Assembly (NCBI GenBank): GCA_947073895.1
Contig: CAMTNN010000093.1
Location: 1-6,376, forward strand
DNA length: 6,376 nucleotides
Direction of reading: 5' to 3'
Origin: an uncultured cyanobacterium
GTDB taxonomy: Bacteria > Cyanobacteriota > Vampirovibrionia > Gastranaerophilales > Gastranaerophilaceae
Numbering within the stretch: the first letter of the stretch is position 1; each line of letters opens with the position of its first letter. Below the pieces are notes generated by a model. The model made no database searches, was not told the origin of the DNA, and saw nothing but the letters and a program-made list of their open reading frames with translations. Positions 1-5,314 of this stretch are shown one piece after another. The position numbers were made by a program, and so were the translations under genes.

Positions 1-741
1 AATTGCGACTGTTTTAAGTATGTTTAGTCCATCGGTTTTATAGTTGATAATCGGTTTTACGTGTACTGTTATATATAAGTCCCCGTTTTTGCCTCCGTCA
101 ACGCTTGCTGCACCTTCACCGGCTAGTCTGATTTTGGAACCGTCTTTGATTTCACGCGGGATTTTTACTGTGAATTTTTTATAGTCTACTTCATTTCCTT
201 TACCATTACAGTGTTTACAAATAGAGCCGTTTACGAATTTTCTGCCTTTGCATTTAGGGCAGGTTTGAGTTTGAAGCATGCTGATTGTTTTTGTTACTCC
301 GGTTAGGGCATCCATCTCTGTAATTTCAACATCAGCATAAATATCATCTCCGCGTTTTGGCTGTGATGCGCTGTCATTTCTGTAGTTTGTTTCACGTCTT
401 CTTTTTGCAAGAAAATCTTCCCAGGTGAAATAGAAGCCTCTTCTGTCTTCTGATTCATCAGGTTTGGATGTAAATGACTGGTTAGTTTCTCTTGTTTCTT
501 TTTTATTTGTACCTTTTGCATAAGAATAGAATCTTCTTGCACGGTCGTATTCTTCTTTTTTTACTTTATTAGACAAAATTTCATAAGCTTCGTTGATTTC
601 TTTAAAACGAGCAATAACATCTTCTGTGTTTCCTGCAACATCAGGATGCCACTTGCGAGCAAGTTTTCTGTAAGCTGATTTAATATTGTCGGAAGTTTCA
701 AATTCTTCCACTCCGAGAATTTTATAATAATCTTTAGTCAT
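1..741 (-). CDS. dnaJ: DnaJ-type co-chaperone with a reduced zinc finger (3' end off the window)
   Basis: This is a J-domain protein that would stimulate the ATPase of DnaK and deliver unfolded clients in the cytosol. The start at 741 is set by the canonical J-domain opening MTKDYYKILGV; no good Shine-Dalgarno is visible. The J domain covers residues 1-67, with the HPD motif at 32-34 that contacts DnaK. Residues 72-130 form a charged linker rich in Arg, Glu and Ser rather than the usual Gly/Phe-rich segment. The client-binding domain starts near residue 131 (GDDIYADVEI). It contains only two CxxC units (C161/C164 and C175/C178), one zinc site instead of the four CxxCxGxG repeats of classical DnaJ. 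The conserved GDLYITVHVKP stretch is at 220-230. The reading frame is open at base 1, so the second C-terminal domain and dimerisation region are missing from the window. It is transcribed away from the Lrp-type gene. A DnaJ-family assignment is secure; classical DnaJ versus a specialised paralogue is not. Confidence 0.93.
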   Translation of the reverse strand, partial: MTKDYYKILGVEEFETSDNIKSAYRKLARKWHPDVAGNTEDVIARFKEINEAYEILSNKVKKEEYDRARRFYSYAKGTNKKETRETNQSFTSKPDESEDRRGFYFTWEDFLAKRRRETNYRNDSASQPKRGDDIYADVEITEMDALTGVTKTISMLQTQTCPKCKGRKFVNGSICKHCNGKGNEVDYKKFTVKIPREIKDGSKIRLAGEGAASVDGGKNGDLYITVHVKPIINYKTDGLNILKTVAI

Positions 742-813
742 ACTTTAGGTTTAATGATGCGATTAAAAAAGTCAACGTATAAAAGAATAAAATTTATGAT
801 AAAATACTAATGT
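742..813. promoter_or_regulatory. AT-rich divergent intergenic region between dnaJ and the Lrp-type gene
   Basis: This short, very AT-rich spacer must hold the promoters of both flanking divergent genes. On the plus strand two overlapping -10-like hexamers, TATGAT (795-800) and TAAAAT (800-805), lie just before the tRNA-like segment; no good -35 is seen. On the minus strand TTGACT (bases 775-770) is a plausible -35 for dnaJ, but the hexamer at the right spacing is poor (TAAACC, 753-748). No CIRCE-like inverted repeat for heat-shock control is seen. Confidence 0.45.
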
Positions 814-837
814 GTCGATGTAGCTCAGTTGGCAGAG
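814..837 (+). pseudogene. tRNA 5'-half remnant (acceptor strand plus D-arm only)
   Basis: The bases read as the first 24 positions of a tRNA. A 7-base acceptor 5' strand (GTCGATG, 814-820) is followed by the T8-A9 pair, the D-stem GCTC (823-826), the loop AGTTGGCA (827-834) and the returning GAG (835-837). Similarity stops there: base 25 is A instead of the C needed to close the D-stem. No anticodon arm, T-arm or CCA end follows, because the ribosome-binding site and start codon of the next gene come within 15 bases. It is therefore a truncated tRNA, not a functional one. A -10-like TAAAAT lies 8 bases upstream, as expected for a tRNA promoter. The acceptor strand differs by one base from common bacterial tRNAs starting GCCGATG, but the isoacceptor cannot be assigned. 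Confidence 0.6.
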
Positions 838-843
838 AATATT

Positions 844-847
844 GGAG
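844..847 (+). promoter_or_regulatory. Ribosome-binding site that decides the Lrp-type start
   Basis: GGAG sits 4 bases before the in-frame ATG at 852. The longer in-frame reading from ATG 810 would translate the tRNA-like bases into 14 residues unlike any Lrp N-terminus and has no Shine-Dalgarno, so 852 is preferred. Confidence 0.65.
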
Positions 848-851
848 ATGT

Positions 852-1334
852 ATGAGAGAAGAATTATTATCATTAATAGAGAAAAATAGTCGTATTGATT
901 TAAAAGAACTTGCGGTTTTGTTAGGCAGAGAAGAAATTGATGTTGTTAATGAATTAGCTAGGCTTGAAGAAGAAGGAATTATTTGTGGTTACCATACTTT
1001 GATTAACTGGGATAAGACTTCTATTGAAAAAGTTACAGCATTAATTGAGGTAAAGGTTACTCCGCAGCGTGGTCAAGGGTTCGATAAGATTGCGGAAAGA
1101 ATTTACAACTATCCTGAAGTTAGAGCAGTTTATCTTATTTCAGGCGGATATGATTTGTTAATCACATTGGAAGAAAAATCTTTGAAAGAGATTGCAGGGT
1201 TTGTTTCCGATAAACTATCGACTCTTGATAGCGTTCTTTCAACAGCAACTCATTTTATTTTGAAGAAATATAAAGACCATGGAACTGTTTTTGATAAAAC
1301 TCATGGGGATGAACGCGAGGTTGTGTCGCCATGA
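852..1334 (+). CDS. Lrp/AsnC-family transcriptional regulator, AlaR-like
   Basis: This 160-residue protein should be a DNA-binding regulator responding to an amino acid, most likely controlling the aminotransferase gene with which it overlaps. A winged helix-turn-helix occupies roughly residues 3-50 (LLSLIEKNSRIDLKELAVLL, then the recognition helix near 27-42). The RAM ligand-binding/oligomerisation domain spans about 61-137, with the family's glycine-containing ligand motif SGGYDLLI at 97-104. The tail ends REVVSP. From memory, the sequence resembles Bacillus subtilis AlaR (YugG), the activator of the alanine transaminase gene alaT; no alignment was run. The stop overlaps the next start as ATGA, which predicts translational coupling. 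Its leader contains a tRNA remnant. Family certain, ligand and targets inferred. Confidence 0.93.
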   Translation: MREELLSLIEKNSRIDLKELAVLLGREEIDVVNELARLEEEGIICGYHTLINWDKTSIEKVTALIEVKVTPQRGQGFDKIAERIYNYPEVRAVYLISGGYDLLITLEEKSLKEIAGFVSDKLSTLDSVLSTATHFILKKYKDHGTVFDKTHGDEREVVSP

Positions 1335-2497
1335 CAAAACCGTTAGCAAAAACTGTTGAAAGTCTTAAACCCTCTGGAATCCGTAAATTTTTTGACATAG
1401 TCAGCGAAATGAAAGATGCGATTTCTCTTGGGGTTGGTGAGCCTGATTTTGACACTCCATGGCATATAAGAGATGAAGGGATTTATGCGCTTGAAAGAGG
1501 TAAAACTTTTTATACCTCAAATTCTGGTCTAAAAGAACTTCGAGAAGAAATTTGTAACTACCAAAAGCGACATCAGGGAATTGAATACAATCCTTTAAAC
1601 GAAGTTGTTGTGACTGTTGGCGGTTCAGAAGCTATTGATATCGGTTTAAGAGCTATGATTAATGCTGGAGATGAGGTTATTATTCCTCAACCTGCGTATG
1701 TTTCTTATGAACCGTGTGCAGTATTAGCGGGTGCTAAGCCTGTTATTATAAATCTTAAAGCGGAAAATGAGTTTCGTTTGACTCCAGAGGAGTTAGAATC
1801 TGCAATAACAGATAAAACAAAGGTTTTAATCCTTGCTTATCCGAATAATCCTACCGGTGCGATTATGGAACGTGAGGATTTAGAAAAGATAGCAAATGTT
1901 GTTATTAAACACGACCTATATGTTATTTCAGACGAAATTTACAGTGCTTTAACCTATAAGGGCGAACATGTTTCAATTGCCTCTTTAGAAGGCATGAAAG
2001 AGCGTACGATTCTTATAAACGGTTTTTCAAAGGCATATGCTATGACAGGCTGGCGCTTAGGTTATGCCTGCGGACCACAGGAAATTATTAAGCAGATGAC
2101 AAAAATTCACCAGTTTGCAATAATGTGTGCGCCTACAACAAGCCAGTATGCAGCTGTAGAAGCTTTGAAAAATGGTGATAATGATGTCAAAGTTATGTGC
2201 GAATCTTACAATCAGCGCAGAAGATTTTTGCTAAATGCGTTCAAAGAAATGAATCTTGAATGCTTTGAACCTTACGGAGCATTTTATGTGTTCCCTTGCA
2301 TAAAAGAATTCGGTATGACATCGGAAGAATTTGCAACTCGCTTTTTAGAAGAAGAAAAAGTAGCAGCGGTTCCTGGAACTGCCTTTGGCGAAAGCGGTGA
2401 AGGCTTCTTGAGAATATCTTACGCATATTCTTTAGAAAACCTTAGAATTGCAATGGAAAGACTGAAAAACTTTATTACTCGTTTAAGAAACCAATAA
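1331..2497 (+). CDS. PLP-dependent class I aminotransferase, AlaT/AspC-like
   Basis: This 388-residue fold-type I aminotransferase would transfer an amino group between an amino acid (alanine or aspartate) and 2-oxoglutarate in the cytosol. Visible family residues are GGSEA (97-101, PLP phosphate contact), PNNPTG (171-176; Asn173 near the cofactor), SDEIY (200-204; Asp201 pairs with the pyridine nitrogen, Tyr204 with the PLP O3'), and FSKAYAMTGWRLGY (232-245), in which Lys234 is the Schiff-base lysine and Arg242 binds phosphate. Arg361 in FLRISYA is the expected substrate-carboxylate arginine. The length is normal and the catalytic set complete. GAGG lies 10 bases before the ATG, which overlaps the stop of the Lrp-type regulator. 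The pair recalls the alaR-alaT (yugG-yugH) operon, so alanine transaminase is the favoured activity. Aspartate aminotransferase or a PatA-like enzyme cannot be excluded by sequence reading alone. Confidence 0.93.
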   Translation: MTKPLAKTVESLKPSGIRKFFDIVSEMKDAISLGVGEPDFDTPWHIRDEGIYALERGKTFYTSNSGLKELREEICNYQKRHQGIEYNPLNEVVVTVGGSEAIDIGLRAMINAGDEVIIPQPAYVSYEPCAVLAGAKPVIINLKAENEFRLTPEELESAITDKTKVLILAYPNNPTGAIMEREDLEKIANVVIKHDLYVISDEIYSALTYKGEHVSIASLEGMKERTILINGFSKAYAMTGWRLGYACGPQEIIKQMTKIHQFAIMCAPTTSQYAAVEALKNGDNDVKVMCESYNQRRRFLLNAFKEMNLECFEPYGAFYVFPCIKEFGMTSEEFATRFLEEEKVAAVPGTAFGESGEGFLRISYAYSLENLRIAMERLKNFITRLRNQ

Positions 2498-3473
2498 TTG
2501 CGTCAGTGAATTTGCTGCAAGTTGACTCTCCGCCCAAATCAGCGGTTTTAATGTTTGCTTCAAGCGCTTTAAATAATGCGCTTTTGATTCTTTCGCTAGC
2601 TTTTTGCTCTCCAATATAATTAAGCATTTCAATTGCAGACATAAGCATTGCAGTCGGATTTGCTTTGTCTTGTCCTGCAATATCAGGAGCAGAACCGTGC
2701 ACAGGTTCAAATACTGCGTAGTCTTTGCCTATGTTTGCACCTTGAGCAATTCCAAGACCTCCGATTAGTCCTGCACATAGGTCTGATACAATATCCCCGT
2801 AAAGGTTTGGAAGTAATAATACATCAAACTGATTCGGGTTTTGAACAAGCTGCATACAGCAGTTGTCAACAAGAATTTCTCTGAATTTTATTGTTGGGTA
2901 TTTAGTCGCAACTTCTCTTGCACATTCAAGGAATAGACCGTCTGAAAGTTTGCAGATATTAGCTTTTGTTACGACACAAACTTCTTTTCTGTTATTTTTC
3001 ACTGCATAATCAAACGCGAATTCTGCGATTCTTAGAGATGCTTTTCGTGTAATAATTTTAATACTTTCGGCTGTATCATTATCTACCTGACGTTCAATTC
3101 CCGCATATAAATCTTCGGTATTTTCACGAACTACTACAATGTCAACGTCATTATAACGCGTTTTAACATTTGGCAAATTGTAGCAAGGTCTTAGATTTGC
3201 ATATAAATCCAATTCTTTTCTGAGTTGAACATTAACCGAACGGAAGCCCTTTCCTATAGGAGTTGTAACCGGAGATTTTAGAGCAACTCCTGTTCTTTTT
3301 ACTGATTCAATTACTCTGTCGGGAAGCGGTACTCCTTCTGTTTCAATAACATCGGCACCTGCTGTTTGTATATCCCAATCAATGTCTACTCCGGCTGCTT
3401 TAATTATTTTTAAAACAGCATCTGATATTTCCGGTCCGATTCCGTCTCCGCGGATTAATGTAACTTGTGTCAT
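2475..3473 (-). CDS. icd: NAD-dependent isocitrate dehydrogenase
   Basis: This 332-residue beta-decarboxylating dehydrogenase should oxidise isocitrate to 2-oxoglutarate with NAD+, in the cytosol. The N-terminal GDGIGPEI (9-16) marks the family. The substrate loop FRSVNVQLRKELDLYANLRP (77-96) supplies Ser79 and Asn81, which correspond to E. coli isocitrate dehydrogenase Ser113 and Asn115; isopropylmalate dehydrogenases lack this pattern. Arg85, Arg95 and Arg116 should bind the substrate, Tyr123 and Lys170 are the catalytic pair, and Asp203, Asp227 and Asp231 bind the metal. HGSAPDIAG (259-267) has Asp264-Ile265 where the NADP enzyme of E. coli has Lys-Tyr, the established NAD-specificity signature. 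The only good Shine-Dalgarno (AAGGAG, 3493-3488) is 14 bases upstream, inside the preceding gene, so coupling to that gene is likely. A homoisocitrate or tartrate dehydrogenase is less likely given the loop. No other TCA-cycle gene is nearby. Confidence 0.9.
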   Translation of the reverse strand: MTQVTLIRGDGIGPEISDAVLKIIKAAGVDIDWDIQTAGADVIETEGVPLPDRVIESVKRTGVALKSPVTTPIGKGFRSVNVQLRKELDLYANLRPCYNLPNVKTRYNDVDIVVVRENTEDLYAGIERQVDNDTAESIKIITRKASLRIAEFAFDYAVKNNRKEVCVVTKANICKLSDGLFLECAREVATKYPTIKFREILVDNCCMQLVQNPNQFDVLLLPNLYGDIVSDLCAGLIGGLGIAQGANIGKDYAVFEPVHGSAPDIAGQDKANPTAMLMSAIEMLNYIGEQKASERIKSALFKALEANIKTADLGGESTCSKFTDAIIGFLNE

Positions 3474-3476
3474 GAT

Positions 3477-3779
3477 TTATACATTCACTCCTTGTTTTGC
3501 TTCAATATATGCTTTTAAACCTAACGTCATTTGATCAGGACAGCTGGTTGGACGTTTCCCGCAAGGAATACCTTGAAGCTTAGGAATTACATCATTAATA
3601 TTCATTCCTCTTACAAGCATTCCGATACCGCTTAAGTTTCCGGCACAGCCTCCTACAAACTCTACGTCTTCAATAATATCATTTTTAATTCTAAATTGCA
3701 TCATTTTGCTGCAAACACCTTTTGGCTGGTATTGAACAATATCAACACCGTTAACATTTTTTATAACGACATCACTCAT
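3477..3779 (-). CDS. TSCPD-domain protein, four-cysteine type, function unknown
   Basis: This 100-residue cytosolic protein is a stand-alone TSCPD domain, matching in length and pattern the small family known as TIGR03905. Four cysteines are spaced through it: C23 in GVCSKMMQF, C45 in GGCAGNLSGIG, C73 in IPCGKRP, and C80 in the name-giving TSCPD (78-82). A metal site is an attractive inference; the related domain occurs at the end of adenosylcobalamin-dependent ribonucleotide reductases. The biochemical role is not established. It has a strong Shine-Dalgarno and a near-consensus promoter of its own, and it ends 3 bases before the isocitrate dehydrogenase start, so the two form an operon with this gene first. 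Nothing suggests truncation. Confidence 0.88.
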   Translation of the reverse strand: MSDVVIKNVNGVDIVQYQPKGVCSKMMQFRIKNDIIEDVEFVGGCAGNLSGIGMLVRGMNINDVIPKLQGIPCGKRPTSCPDQMTLGLKAYIEAKQGVNV

Positions 3780-3784
3780 AAAAA

Positions 3785-3791
3785 CTCCTCC
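3785..3791 (-). promoter_or_regulatory. Strong ribosome-binding site of the TSCPD gene
   Basis: GGAGGAG on the minus strand, 5 bases before the ATG, is the strongest Shine-Dalgarno in the window. It fixes the start at 3779. Confidence 0.85.
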
Positions 3792-3801
3792 TATTAAATT
3801 T

Positions 3802-3831
3802 ATTATAGCATATGGAGTTTGCTAATTTCAA
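3802..3831 (-). promoter_or_regulatory. Extended -10 promoter of the TSCPD-icd operon
   Basis: On the minus strand TTGAAA (3831-3826) is followed by an 18-base spacer and a perfect TATAAT (3807-3802). The TG one base before it makes an extended -10. Transcription should start near 3795, giving a leader of about 15 bases with room only for the ribosome-binding site. It is the best housekeeping-type promoter in the window and implies that the pair is transcribed separately from the EF-hand gene upstream. Confidence 0.75.
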
Positions 3832-3838
3832 ATAAAAT

Positions 3839-4432
3839 TTATTCGCCTAAATTGTATGTGTCATAAATGTTTTTGTATAATTCAGCTGCTGCGGCTGCAT
3901 TGCTCTTTAATGAATATTCTAAGACCGCGTTAAGCCCTTTCGGGTTAATTACTCCATCTGCTTCAATAGGATTTGTTGTGTCTTTGCTTAATAAATCAGC
4001 GGCTATGATATTTGCAGCATATTCTGACTTGTCAATTTTACCGTCTTTATTAATATCTAATGGTTCTGCTGTCATTGTGTCATCCAAAAGATATCTGTAT
4101 TCAAACTCTTCAACGGATAATTCATCAGCTTGCATTTCTTCTTTTGCTGCCCCTAGTAATGCTTCTTTATCAAAATTACCTTCCGGCATGTAACGATATT
4201 CGTATTCAAGAGGTGGTAATGAATCTAAATAAGCATCGTTTTTGTCGGCGAATTTCTCTAACGCTTCAACATTCTTGTCGAACGCTTCGTCATTTGGATG
4301 AAAATCAAGAATTGGTGCTGTATCTCCCTTGTCATTTACAAGAGGAGCTTCCATGTGCTGAAGATGATTTTCTACTGCGTTTTGACCGTAATTATTGTAT
4401 TTGCCGATTGCACCGTTTATTTGATAAGTCAT
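3839..4432 (-). CDS. Small cytosolic EF-hand protein of unknown function
   Basis: This 197-residue acidic protein is not one I recognise beyond its calcium-binding motif. A canonical EF-hand loop lies at 126-137 (DINKDGKIDKSE): Asp126, Asn128, Asp130, Lys132 (backbone position), Asp134 and Glu137 fill the ligand positions. A helix follows (YAANIIAADLL). A weaker, partial second loop may lie near 151-163 (ending EADGVIN), so a paired EF-hand unit is possible. Before it, the EYRY motif occurs twice (residues 78-81 in YEYRYMPEG and 111-114 in FEYRYLLDD), suggesting an internal duplication. No signal peptide, membrane helix or dockerin-like sorting end is seen, so it is probably cytosolic. GAGGT lies 8 bases before the start. 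It ends 59 bases before the TSCPD gene and diverges from the mlaE-like gene. A role as calcium sensor or buffer is possible but only inferred. Confidence 0.8.
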   Translation of the reverse strand: MTYQINGAIGKYNNYGQNAVENHLQHMEAPLVNDKGDTAPILDFHPNDEAFDKNVEALEKFADKNDAYLDSLPPLEYEYRYMPEGNFDKEALLGAAKEEMQADELSVEEFEYRYLLDDTMTAEPLDINKDGKIDKSEYAANIIAADLLSKDTTNPIEADGVINPKGLNAVLEYSLKSNAAAAAELYKNIYDTYNLGE

Positions 4433-4477
4433 ATTTCATTACCTCACACTACACTGTTATTACTATAAAAACACTTG
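4433..4477. promoter_or_regulatory. Very short divergent spacer between the EF-hand and mlaE-like genes
   Basis: Only 45 bases separate the two divergent starts. The minus strand carries the EF-hand gene's GAGGT ribosome-binding site and a TATAGT hexamer (4467-4462) without a well-spaced -35. The plus strand has TATAAA (4464-4469) but no Shine-Dalgarno before the mlaE start. Promoters of the two genes must overlap here or lie inside the opposite coding regions. Confidence 0.4.
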
Positions 4478-5269
4478 ATGAAAAAATATTGCCAAAAACC
4501 TTTACAAAAGTTAATCCTTAGATTTATAATATTGTTTATGATTGCTTTTTTAGGTAAATGTATGCAGAATCTTTTTTTGAGCGCAAAGTACACTTTGTCA
4601 GGTCGTTCAAGATTCAGTGCTGTTATCGCTCAAGCAGCGGCAATTAGTTATGATTCTTTGATTATTTCATTGGTAATCGTTTTTGTGTCAGCTGCAGTAA
4701 TTGCTATACAGGTATCTAAACAATTCTTGATGACAGGAGCAGAAGCTTATGTAGGCGGTTCTATTGCTGTTGTAATGATTCGAGAAATTGCTCCGGGTTT
4801 TGTTGCTCTGGCAATTGGTGCTCGTGCAGGAACTGCAATTTCGGCAGAAATTGCTAATATGAAAGTAACTTCTCAGGTAGATGCTATAAAAACTCTGAAA
4901 GTTGACCCTGTCGGATACTATTTTTCACCAAGAATTATTGCTGCTGCAATAACAGTTCCAATGGTAGTTTTAATAGCTGAAGTTATTGGGATTTTAGGTG
5001 GATTGATTGTTTCAAATCAAACTATAGGACTGCATCCGGCTAGGTATATTAATTCTGTTTGGCTTTGGTTAAGTACAAAAGATATTTATATAAGCCTTTT
5101 GAAAGCTTTTGTTTTTGGAAGTTTGATTGCATTAGTTTGTGCAACTCAAGGTTATGAAACTTCCGGCGGGGCGAAAGATGTTGGAGAATCTACAACTAAA
5201 GCGGCTGTGTTGTCTACTGTATATATGTTGTTTGCAGATTTTGTTATAAACATTATTTTTTATCTGTAA
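4478..5269 (+). CDS. mlaE: MlaE-family ABC transporter permease (outer-membrane lipid transport)
   Basis: This 263-residue inner-membrane protein is the permease of a Mla-type phospholipid transporter, which works with an MlaF ATPase and an MlaD/MCE substrate-binding protein between inner and outer membrane. Numbering is from ATG 4478. Residues 12-34 are hydrophobic and match the N-terminal interfacial helix of the family. Membrane segments follow near 61-79, 92-115, 153-179, 206-224 and 243-263. The conserved coupling region IREIAPGF (101-108) and GARAGTAISAEI (114-125), then MKVTSQVDA, identify MlaE and look closest to cyanobacterial homologues. The start is uncertain: TTG 4475, ATG 4478, ATG 4538 and ATG 4562 (AGG 7 bases upstream) are all in frame. 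4478 gives the usual family length. No mlaF or mlaD partner is adjacent; the next gene is a sigma factor, so the system's other parts must lie elsewhere. Confidence 0.9.
   Translation: MKKYCQKPLQKLILRFIILFMIAFLGKCMQNLFLSAKYTLSGRSRFSAVIAQAAAISYDSLIISLVIVFVSAAVIAIQVSKQFLMTGAEAYVGGSIAVVMIREIAPGFVALAIGARAGTAISAEIANMKVTSQVDAIKTLKVDPVGYYFSPRIIAAAITVPMVVLIAEVIGILGGLIVSNQTIGLHPARYINSVWLWLSTKDIYISLLKAFVFGSLIALVCATQGYETSGGAKDVGESTTKAAVLSTVYMLFADFVINIIFYL
4501..4530 (+). promoter_or_regulatory. Promoter-like sequence inside the annotated start of mlaE
   Basis: TTTACA (4501-4506), an 18-base spacer and a perfect TATAAT (4525-4530) predict a transcript starting near 4537. Translation would then have to begin at ATG 4538 (almost leaderless) or ATG 4562, giving a protein of 243 or 235 residues. 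Chance occurrence in AT-rich coding sequence is possible. Confidence 0.35.
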
Positions 5270-5300
5270 GAAGTGCTATGTTTATGTTATAATCTTCTTA
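5267..5300 (+). promoter_or_regulatory. Extended -10 promoter of the sigma factor gene inside an inverted repeat
   Basis: TGTTATAAT (5285-5293) is a full extended -10 element with no clear -35. It is enclosed by a 7-base perfect inverted repeat, TAAGAAG (5267-5273) and CTTCTTA (5294-5300). The left arm includes the mlaE stop codon. The predicted transcription start falls at about 5300, on the right arm. The repeat could be an operator or chance. It is too weak and lacks the T-run for a terminator. Confidence 0.5.
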
Positions 5301-5305
5301 AGAGG
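5301..5305 (+). promoter_or_regulatory. Ribosome-binding site that points to a TTG start
   Basis: AGAGG lies 9 bases before the in-frame TTG at 5315 and 21 bases before the first in-frame ATG at 5327. The spacing favours TTG. A GTG at 5273 is also in frame but lies upstream of the predicted promoter. Confidence 0.5.
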
Positions 5306-5314
5306 AATATTGGG

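Noticed and set aside
303..542. Minus-strand reading frame of 79 codons within dnaJ.
   Set aside because: It is an out-of-frame shadow of the dnaJ reading frame, which is continuous with conserved motifs through this region.
810..851. Longer N-terminus for the Lrp-type protein from ATG 810 (14 extra residues).
   Set aside because: It would translate the tRNA-like bases, has no ribosome-binding site, and the residues are unlike an Lrp N-terminus, whereas ATG 852 has GGAG upstream.
1076..1092. GGGTTCGATAAG resembling a tRNA T-arm, possibly the lost 3' half of the tRNA remnant.
   Set aside because: It lies in the RAM domain coding sequence, its flanks do not pair, and no acceptor 3' strand or CCA follows.
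3867..4193. Plus-strand reading frame of 108 codons opposite the EF-hand gene.
   Set aside because: It is Ser/Ala-rich antisense of a gene with a clear EF-hand and ribosome-binding site, and has no recognisable domain or start signal.
4060..4521. Plus-strand reading frame of 153 codons across the EF-hand gene and the mlaE start.
   Set aside because: It overlaps two supported genes, its composition (many Cys, His, Leu) is typical of a shadow frame, and no domain is recognisable.
5273..5314. GTG start for the sigma factor, adding 14 residues.
   Set aside because: It lies upstream of the extended -10 promoter at 5285-5293 and gives an atypical Cys/Leu extension; AGAGG is spaced for TTG 5315.
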